Below, one piece after another: positions 15,735-21,680 of a stretch of DNA of 28,730 bases. This DNA is from Verrucomicrobia bacterium UBA3214 (GTDB lineage: Bacteria > Verrucomicrobiota > Kiritimatiellia > RFP12 > UBA1067). The translations under genes and the position numbers were made by a program. The notes below the pieces were generated by a model. That model did not search any database and was not told where the DNA came from. It saw nothing but the letters and a program-made list of their open reading frames with translations. The stretch's first letter is position 1; each line of letters starts with the position of its first letter. The stretch is from the NCBI GenBank assembly GCA_002363575.1, contig DEWI01000109.1, forward strand, positions 1 through 28,730. The letters are read 5' to 3'.

Positions 15735-16628
15735 TCAAGAGTTCTCTTTTCTCCATTCATTCGGCGTCATTCCCGTCTCGCTGCGGAACTGCGTGGCGAA
15801 ATACTGCGCCGACGGGAATCCGGCTAGATGGGCGATGGCGCCTATGCTCTTGTCTGTATCCGCCAGCAGGCGCTTGGCCTGCGCGATGCGGCAGAAGACG
15901 ATATAGGCATGCGGCGGCAGGCCCGTCTTGCGGCGAAATTCGGCCGTCAATTTCGTCACGGACATCGCGGCGCGGCTGGCCAGCTCGTCGAGATTGTAGT
16001 CCCTGGCGGGCTCGCGGCGGATTTCGCCTATCAGCGTCTCCAGCCTGGCGGAGGAGGCGCCGGCTTTCTTGAGGCGCGAAGAGTCTATTAAATCAAGCAG
16101 GAGGCTGATCGCGGCATGGCGCAGCGAGAGACGCCTTTCGACGGAGCCTCGCGGCGCGGCGTCGTATATCGCCCAAAGTCTGCGGAAAGATTGTTTGAGC
16201 GCGTCTGTCGCGTCGAAGCTGGCGGGGACTGTGCGCAGGCGCTTGACGAGCCAATCTGTCTCGTCTTGCGAAAGGCCGAGCGCCGGCGTACCGCGCTCCG
16301 GCAGACGGAACCATATCCACACCGTGGAAAGGCTTTTCGGATAGAGGCGCAGGAAATGCGGCGTCTCCGGCTGCGCGACGAACACCGTGCCCGGCGTGAA
16401 GGCGATAGTCTCGCCATCGCAATCGAACGAGAGATTCGCGCCGCGCCGGCAGCATATTATCTCTATCATTCCCGGATGGACGTGCGCGACGGTGCCGCCG
16501 CCGCCATGCTTGTAGTTGTGTTTCCCGAGGACGGGTATCGCCGTTATGCCGTCCGCCGTCAAATCCACGACGCGCGTTTCGTCCGTCTCCATGTACAAAG
16601 GACGCGACTCTATTATTTTCTCTGCCAT
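15735..16628 (-). CDS. AraC/XylS-family transcriptional regulator with cupin sensor domain
   Basis: This is a DNA-binding activator of 297 residues. The N-terminal half holds a cupin-like ligand domain (HPGMIEIICCRRG, FTPGTVFVAQPETPHFLR), which in this family typically binds a sugar. The C-terminal region of about 100 residues is a double helix-turn-helix: first helix pair around YNLDELASRAAMSVTKLTAEF, family signature SIGAIAHLAGFPSAQYFATQF, and terminal GMTPNEWRKEN. It lies immediately upstream of, and in the same direction as, the aldolase-led glycan cluster, with the cluster promoter in the 104-nt gap. It is the obvious candidate regulator of that cluster, probably responding to a sugar released by it. 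Its own promoter lies in a divergent region shared with the SNF2 gene. Family is certain; ligand and targets are inferred. Confidence 0.93.
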   Translation of the reverse strand: MAEKIIESRPLYMETDETRVVDLTADGITAIPVLGKHNYKHGGGGTVAHVHPGMIEIICCRRGANLSFDCDGETIAFTPGTVFVAQPETPHFLRLYPKSLSTVWIWFRLPERGTPALGLSQDETDWLVKRLRTVPASFDATDALKQSFRRLWAIYDAAPRGSVERRLSLRHAAISLLLDLIDSSRLKKAGASSARLETLIGEIRREPARDYNLDELASRAAMSVTKLTAEFRRKTGLPPHAYIVFCRIAQAKRLLADTDKSIGAIAHLAGFPSAQYFATQFRSETGMTPNEWRKENS

Positions 16629-16680
16629 TCAGAAACCCCCGCTCCACGCTCCTTGGCCGACCACCGCCAAATGCGGAGCA

Positions 16681-16689
16681 ATTATAGCA
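16681..16689 (-). promoter_or_regulatory. Extended -10 promoter of the AraC-family gene
   Basis: Minus strand TGCTATAAT, with TATAAT at 16686-16681, lies 52 nt upstream of the ATG at 16628. It is preceded on its own strand by CGCGGAAGAA, the same sequence that precedes the divergent SNF2 promoter. Confidence 0.7.
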
Positions 16690-16691
16690 TA

Positions 16692-16784
16692 TTCTTCCGC
16701 GGCGAGTCAAAGGGGGACGGCGAAACGCACACGGCGAATGCTTTCGCCCTGCCGCGCAGCGGCGTCCTTTACAGCGCGGAAGAA
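16692..16784. promoter_or_regulatory. Inverted 10-bp elements flanking the divergent AraC/SNF2 promoter region
   Basis: TTCTTCCGCG (16692-16701) and CGCGGAAGAA (16775-16784) are perfect inverted copies, 73 nt apart. Each sits 2-4 nt upstream of an extended -10 core pointing outward. They could be operator half-sites, or a promoter element that recurs upstream of the -10 in this genome. Nothing else is evident in the 267-nt intergenic stretch. Confidence 0.5.
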
Positions 16785-16788
16785 AAAA

Positions 16789-16797
16789 TGCTACAAT
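16789..16797 (+). promoter_or_regulatory. Extended -10 promoter of the SNF2 helicase gene
   Basis: TGCTACAAT, with hexamer TACAAT at 16792-16797, preceded by an A-tract. The flanking AAAAAATGCTAYAATAT also occurs at the promoter of the ferredoxin gene (24741-24757). The predicted leader is about 90 nt. Confidence 0.65.
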
Positions 16798-16895
16798 ATC
16801 TTCCGTGCGGCGGGGCGGAGCGCGACGATCGCGCATTCGCGATGCGCCTTGCAAACGCACGGAAAGCAAAATAGTCCTTGAAACGCCAAACGCCA

Positions 16896-19427
16896 ATGAA
16901 AAGCGGCATTACACGCGAAGAACTCGTCAAATGGGGCGGGCCGGAAGTTTTCAACCAGGCGCTCGGCATCGTGAATTCCGGCGGCGTCGTCGAAGCAGAA
17001 TACGATGACGACACGCTGGAAATCCGCGGGAAGATCGAGCAGCCCGGCGGCTGGGCCATGCCGCTGTCGCTCAAGCTCGAGCGCGAAGGCATGGTGCGCT
17101 CCATGTGCCCGTGCAGGACCAACCAGGTGTACAGGCAAATCTGCCCGCATGTCGTCGCCCTCGGCATCGCCGTCATGATCATGGACATGGACGAGGAAGA
17201 CGAAACGGCGGCGCCCGGCGGCGCCCAGGACGGCGATGACGGGAATGCGAGCGCGCATCAAGACGAGACGTTCTTCGAAGTCCCGATGAAGCCCCGCATG
17301 GCTGCGTTCGTCTCCGGCTCGCGCGCTTCCCTCTCCATCGAAATCGACGCGCGGTACGGCGATATTGAAATTCCCGCGTGCTCCGTGCAGGCGCCGCGGA
17401 CGGTATGGCTGGAAGACCCCGACGACCCTTACGTGCGACGCACGCGCTCCATGAAGGCGGAAAAGGAGGCGGTGAAGGAAGTGGAGAAATGGGGCTTCGC
17501 GCCAGGCTATCGCGAAGGCGACATGCGCTTCTACATCACCGACCAGCACAAAGTGCTGAACTTCCTGGGCGCGGGCCTCCCGGCTCTGCGCCGCCAAGGA
17601 TGGCTGATCGACCTTTCCGAGCGCTTGATGAAAACGGCCGACGCCATGCCGAGCGTCGTGCCGGTCGTGACGATTCGCGATGCGCCCGGCGGCGCGTTCG
17701 ACGTGAGCTACCAATTCGACGCGATGGGCCACGACGTCTCGCCGGTCGAAATACAGACGGCGATAAACCGCAACGACGGCTTCATAATAAAGGACGGCAA
17801 CGTCGTGCTTGTCGATACGCCGGCGATTTCGGCGATGCACAACGTCTTTGCCGATTGCGCGCGCGCGCAAGGCGGCGCGCCCGCCGGGTGGTTCCGCGTC
17901 GCGGGCGTGCACGCGCCGTATGTGAAAAGCTCGCTCGAACAACTCGATTGCGAGCTTGAAGACGACGGGGCTTTCGAATGGCGCGAGCGCGCCGCAACGC
18001 TCGGCCGCGAGAAAGGCGACGCCAAATTCGAGCCTGTCGCGCTCGGCGCGCTGGACAAGATACTGCGCCCGTACCAGAAGCAGGGCGTCTATTGGATGCG
18101 TTTTCTCGAGTCTTCCGGGCTTTCGGGGCTGCTCGCGGACGAGATGGGCCTGGGCAAAACCCTTCAGACGCTCACATGGCTTTCGCTGCCGCGGACGGAA
18201 AAACGCGCGTGCGCGCTTCCCTCGCTCATCGTCTGCCCGACGTCGCTCGTCAGGAACTGGGAAGCGGAAGCAAAGAAGTTCATTCCTTCGCTCAAAGTCC
18301 TCGTGATCTCCGGGCCGGAAAGAGCGCGGGATTTCCCGCGCATGGACTCCAGCGACCTCGTGATAACTTCGTACGCGCTGCTGCAAAGGGATTTCGAGGC
18401 GGCGTACATGATGCGCGATTTCGCCGCCGTCGTGCTTGACGAAGCCCAGCACATCAAAAACCGCCAGACGAAAAACGCGCGCGCCGTGAAACTTCTGCAC
18501 TCGTCGCGCAGGCTCGTCCTGACGGGAACGCCGGTGGAGAATTCCGTCGCGGACGTCTGGTCGATATTCGACTTCCTCATGCCCGGCTATCTCGGGGATT
18601 ACGAAAGTTTCAAGCTCGCCTACGAAATGCCCGTCATCGACGGCGGCGCGGAGGCGGAAGCGGCGCTTTCGCGTCTCCAGCGCAAACTCCACCCTTTCAT
18701 ACTGCGGAGGCTCAAGAAATCCGTCGCGAAAGATTTGCCGGACAAGATAATAAAGATCTCGTACTGCCCGCTTTCCGAAGAGGCGCAGCGCGAATATCTC
18801 GCACTTCTCCATAAGACGCGCAGCGAAGTTGGCTCCATGGTGCGCGAGCGCGGCCTTTCCGCATCGAAATTCGAGATTCTCTCGCGGCTGATGAAGCTGC
18901 GGCAGATCGCTTCGCAGGGCAAGGCGGATGCATTCATCGAACAGCTGGAAGACGCCATCGCCGGCGGCCACCGCATACTCGTCTTCTCGCAATTCGTCAA
19001 GATGCTTCAGCTTATCGCCGCGCTCCTTCAGGAAAGAGGAATACGTTTCTGCTACCTGGACGGCTCGACGAAAGACCGGCTGGGCGAATGCAACCGTTTC
19101 AACACCGATCGCTTGATTCCCGTTTTCCTTATTTCGCTGATGGCCGGCGGCACTGGGCTGAACCTGACCGGCGCGGACATGGTGATCCACTACGATCCAT
19201 GGTGGAACCCGGCAGTCGAAGACCAGGCGACGGACCGCGCGCACCGCATCGGCCAGAAGAAGAACGTCTATGTCGTGAAGATGATCGCTTCGCACACGAT
19301 CGAAGAAAAAGTGCTCGAATTGCAGCGCCGCAAGCAGGCCGTGATTTCCGCCACCGTCTCCACCACCGACGCGGCGGTAATGGAGAAACTCACCGCCGCG
19401 GACATCGAAAACCTCCTCTCGGATTGA
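16896..19427 (+). CDS. SWIM zinc-finger SNF2-family helicase/ATPase
   Basis: This ATP-driven double-stranded DNA translocase has 843 residues. An N-terminal SWIM zinc finger is visible as CPC...CPH (C71, C73, C83, H85). The two RecA-like lobes contain Q-motif-like LRPYQKQGVYWM, Walker A DEMGLGKT (about 415-422), VCPTSLVRNW, DEAQ (515-518), LTGTPVENS, VFSQFVKML, CYLDGSTKDR, MAGGTGLNLTGAD and the final DRAHRIGQ. SWIM-SNF2 proteins are common in bacteria and are related to RapA/HepA, but most have no established role; DNA repair or transcription-complex recycling are possibilities. I chose the ATG at 16896; a TTG at 16878 in frame, with GGAAAG 11 nt upstream, would add six residues. It is divergent from the AraC gene and convergent with ribBA, only 22 nt away. 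It has no evident functional link to its neighbours. Confidence 0.93.
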   Translation: MKSGITREELVKWGGPEVFNQALGIVNSGGVVEAEYDDDTLEIRGKIEQPGGWAMPLSLKLEREGMVRSMCPCRTNQVYRQICPHVVALGIAVMIMDMDEEDETAAPGGAQDGDDGNASAHQDETFFEVPMKPRMAAFVSGSRASLSIEIDARYGDIEIPACSVQAPRTVWLEDPDDPYVRRTRSMKAEKEAVKEVEKWGFAPGYREGDMRFYITDQHKVLNFLGAGLPALRRQGWLIDLSERLMKTADAMPSVVPVVTIRDAPGGAFDVSYQFDAMGHDVSPVEIQTAINRNDGFIIKDGNVVLVDTPAISAMHNVFADCARAQGGAPAGWFRVAGVHAPYVKSSLEQLDCELEDDGAFEWRERAATLGREKGDAKFEPVALGALDKILRPYQKQGVYWMRFLESSGLSGLLADEMGLGKTLQTLTWLSLPRTEKRACALPSLIVCPTSLVRNWEAEAKKFIPSLKVLVISGPERARDFPRMDSSDLVITSYALLQRDFEAAYMMRDFAAVVLDEAQHIKNRQTKNARAVKLLHSSRRLVLTGTPVENSVADVWSIFDFLMPGYLGDYESFKLAYEMPVIDGGAEAEAALSRLQRKLHPFILRRLKKSVAKDLPDKIIKISYCPLSEEAQREYLALLHKTRSEVGSMVRERGLSASKFEILSRLMKLRQIASQGKADAFIEQLEDAIAGGHRILVFSQFVKMLQLIAALLQERGIRFCYLDGSTKDRLGECNRFNTDRLIPVFLISLMAGGTGLNLTGADMVIHYDPWWNPAVEDQATDRAHRIGQKKNVYVVKMIASHTIEEKVLELQRRKQAVISATVSTTDAAVMEKLTAADIENLLSD

Positions 19428-19449
19428 CGCGCCGCCCAAGCGCGCGCCG

Positions 19450-20652
19450 TCAGATGAGGTGGCCCATCTTTTCCTTCTTCGTCGCGAGGTAGCGCCTGTC
19501 GTGCGAATTCGGAGGGATGACGATGGGCAGGCGCTCGGCGATCTCTATCCCGTAGCCGTCCAAGCCCTTGATCTTGCAGGGATTGTTCGTCAGCAGCCGG
19601 ACTTTGCGGATGCCGAGATCGACGAGCATCTGCGCTCCTTCGCCGTAATCGCGAAGATCCGGGGCAAAGCCCAGCGCGACATTCGCCTCCACGGTATCCA
19701 TGCCCTCTTCCTGCTTGCGATACGCATGCAGCTTGTTCGCAAGGCCGATGCCGCGGCCTTCCTGGCGCATGTACAGGACGGCGCCGCGCCCTTCGCGCTC
19801 TATCATTTCCATGGCGCGGTGGAGCTGCGCGCCGCAATCGCAGCGCTCCGAAGCAAGGACGTCGCCCGTGAAGCATTCCGAGTGCACTCGCACGAGGACG
19901 CTTTCGCCGTTTGCGACGTCGCCCTTGACAAGCGCGAGGTGTTCGAGTCCCGTGACGCGGCTGCGGTACATGCGAAGGCGGAAGTGCCCGTAGTCCGTTG
20001 GCAGATCGACTTCCTCCACGGCCTCGACGAGGCGATCGCGATGCCGCCGGTATTCGATGAGCGAAGCGATCGTCATCATCTTGAGGCCATGAGTCTTGGC
20101 GAACTTCATGACATCCGGGAGGCGCGCCATGCCGCCATCGTCATTCATTATCTCGCAGCACAGCCCGGCCTCTTTCAAGCCGGCGAGCCGGCAGAGATCT
20201 ACCGTCGCCTCGGTGTGGCCGGCGCGCTTCAAGACGCCGCCTTCGCGCGCCTCCAGAGGGAACATGTGGCCGGGGCGCCGGAAATCCGCCGGCTTGACGC
20301 CATCGCGCACACAGGCGAGAGCCGTCATCGAGCGCTCGTAGGCGGAAATGCCAGTCGTCGTCGCGACCGCGTCGATGGAAACGGTGAACGCCGTTTCGTG
20401 GTTGTCGGTGTTTTTCGCGACCATCTGCGGGAGTGCGAGGCGCTCGCACCACGCGCGCGACATCGGCATGCATATCAGGCCGCGCGCGTATTTCGCCATG
20501 AAATTAACGTTTTCCGGCGTGGCGAATTGCGCGGCGCAAATGCAATCGCCTTCGTTTTCCCTGTCTTCGTCGTCCGTGACGAGGACGATTTCGCCGCGCT
20601 TGAGCGCCTCCAGGCAGACTTCTACAGAATCGAACTTATCGCTTGTTTCCAT
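19450..20652 (-). CDS. ribBA: Bifunctional riboflavin biosynthesis protein RibBA
   Basis: This cytoplasmic fusion (400 aa) carries out two early riboflavin reactions. Residues 1-205 are 3,4-dihydroxy-2-butanone-4-phosphate synthase, which acts on ribulose 5-phosphate: the [10 protein letters not shown] acidic loop (27-36), RPGHMFPL (126-133) and [13 protein letters not shown] (146-158) are all intact. Residues 206-400 are GTP cyclohydrolase II, with zinc ligands C260, C271 and C273 in [18 protein letters not shown], then RQEGRGIGL (296-304) and [10 protein letters not shown] (332-341). Both active sites look functional. No other rib genes are adjacent, and the upstream 97 nt are too short, and lack the conserved blocks, for an FMN riboswitch. 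An inverted repeat lies in that gap at 20703-20740. It is downstream of and codirectional with the outer-membrane protein gene and may be read from it or from its own weak promoter. Confidence 0.97.
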   Translation of the reverse strand: METSDKFDSVEVCLEALKRGEIVLVTDDEDRENEGDCICAAQFATPENVNFMAKYARGLICMPMSRAWCERLALPQMVAKNTDNHETAFTVSIDAVATTTGISAYERSMTALACVRDGVKPADFRRPGHMFPLEAREGGVLKRAGHTEATVDLCRLAGLKEAGLCCEIMNDDGGMARLPDVMKFAKTHGLKMMTIASLIEYRRHRDRLVEAVEEVDLPTDYGHFRLRMYRSRVTGLEHLALVKGDVANGESVLVRVHSECFTGDVLASERCDCGAQLHRAMEMIEREGRGAVLYMRQEGRGIGLANKLHAYRKQEEGMDTVEANVALGFAPDLRDYGEGAQMLVDLGIRKVRLLTNNPCKIKGLDGYGIEIAERLPIVIPPNSHDRRYLATKKEKMGHLI

Positions 20653-20702
20653 GTCAAACCAATCTTAAAAAAACACGAAATCTTTACTGTTCGCGCCCGT
20701 TT

Positions 20703-20740
20703 GCCCCCGCGGAGCGTGCAATATACAATATTGCGGGGGC
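20703..20740. repeat. Nested inverted repeats between the outer-membrane protein gene and ribBA
   Basis: GCCCCCGC (20703-20710) pairs with GCGGGGGC (20733-20740). Inside it, GCAATAT (20718-20724) pairs with ATATTGC (20728-20734) across ACA, so the two stems share two bases and would compete. On the minus strand a run of seven T (20673-20667) follows about 30 nt later, too far for a classical terminator. It could be a weak terminator or a switch ahead of ribBA. Confidence 0.5.
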
Positions 20741-20749
20741 GACGGCGCG

Positions 20750-21625
20750 TCAGAAATCGAATTGCAGGCCGACGCCTCCATACGTGAGATCCCTCTTGGC
20801 CTCTTCGGCGGACGACGCGCCGACGGCGTCGCGCGCGTCTTTGGAAACGAGCGAATATTGCGCGACGAATCCGTAGAGCGTGAAATGCTCGGCGAGCCGG
20901 TAGTCCAGCCTTAGCATCAGCGTCAGCGCGTGGATGCCGCCGTGGTAGTTGGAATCGGGATTGTCCGGCTTCGGCCCGAAAAGATGGCGGAAATGCCGCG
21001 CATCGCCGAAATCACCGAAGAGATCGACGGTGAAAACGAGATCGTCGAGAAGCGCGAAGCCGCGCTTGACGCCCGCGCACCAATACGCGGCCTGGTAGGG
21101 GCGGCGGATGTAGCGGAGTTTCCAGTAGGGCGTGAGGTAAGGATTTTTGAGCGCCTGGAAAGCCTGCCAGTCGATCAACGAATGCCCGCCGTGGCGCACG
21201 CCCGGATTCGTCACCCACTGGCGGATGGCGCCGCTCGTGAGCGTCCAGTCTTTGCAAAGTTCGAGATCGAAGGCGTAGCGAAGGCCGTAGTCGATTTCGT
21301 TGTATGCGTTGCGCGTCGGCGTCGAGTGCCCCTTGCTCGTCATCGAAGACATCGTCCAGACGTAGGCGTCGAAAGAGCCGAAGGCGCCGAAATCTATTTC
21401 GCCGGAGGCGTACTGCGCGGAGTACGGGCACGAATCCCAAACATAGCCGCGGCAGACGTACGCTGTCTCGATATCCGCGTAGGCGTGGAGATGGAGACGG
21501 CGCAGGAGCGCCGCGCCTTCTCCGGCCTGCGCGGGCGCAGGCGGCGCGGCGGACACCGGGGCTTCATCCGCCGCGCGCGCACCGAGGGCCGCTGCGGCCA
21601 ACACGATTGCGATAAGCTTGTCCAT
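20750..21625 (-). CDS. Predicted outer-membrane beta-barrel protein of unknown function
   Basis: This 291-residue protein has a signal peptide (MDKLIAIVLAAAALGARAADEA), an Ala/Pro-rich linker (about 23-35), and then repeated amphipathic strands rich in aromatic residues (YADIETAYVCRGYVW, FGSFDAYVWTMSS, IDYGLRYAF, YWKLRYIRR, LMLRLDYRLAEHFTLYGFVAQYSL). It ends in phenylalanine after alternating hydrophobic residues (GVGLQFDF), the usual signal for barrel assembly. The stretch ETAYVCRGYVW recalls the strand-turn-strand of some uncharacterised barrel families (TorF/Gcw_chp type), but I cannot confirm membership. A hydrophobic ligand channel or a structural role are both possible. The start at ATG 21625 is set by the signal peptide; further upstream codons overlap the kinase gene. 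It follows the permease-kinase gene by 55 nt and may be coexpressed with it. No clear Shine-Dalgarno is present. Confidence 0.72.
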   Translation of the reverse strand: MDKLIAIVLAAAALGARAADEAPVSAAPPAPAQAGEGAALLRRLHLHAYADIETAYVCRGYVWDSCPYSAQYASGEIDFGAFGSFDAYVWTMSSMTSKGHSTPTRNAYNEIDYGLRYAFDLELCKDWTLTSGAIRQWVTNPGVRHGGHSLIDWQAFQALKNPYLTPYWKLRYIRRPYQAAYWCAGVKRGFALLDDLVFTVDLFGDFGDARHFRHLFGPKPDNPDSNYHGGIHALTLMLRLDYRLAEHFTLYGFVAQYSLVSKDARDAVGASSAEEAKRDLTYGGVGLQFDF

Positions 21626-21680
21626 TGCGTAGCTGTGATGATATATGGAGAGCGGGCGGCGCGCGGCCGTCGGATGCGGC

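Noticed and set aside
16791..19439. Very long open frame (882 codons) on the minus strand opposite the SNF2 helicase
   Set aside because: It is the antisense shadow of a high-GC gene; its Arg/His/Ala-rich translation has no recognisable domain, and the plus strand encodes an intact SNF2 protein.
19428..19449. Bidirectional terminator between the convergent SNF2 and ribBA genes
   Set aside because: The 22-nt gap has only an imperfect GC-rich palindrome without T-runs on either strand.
20653..20749. FMN riboswitch upstream of ribBA
   Set aside because: The gap is only 97 nt and lacks the conserved six-stem layout and signature blocks; only inverted repeats are present.
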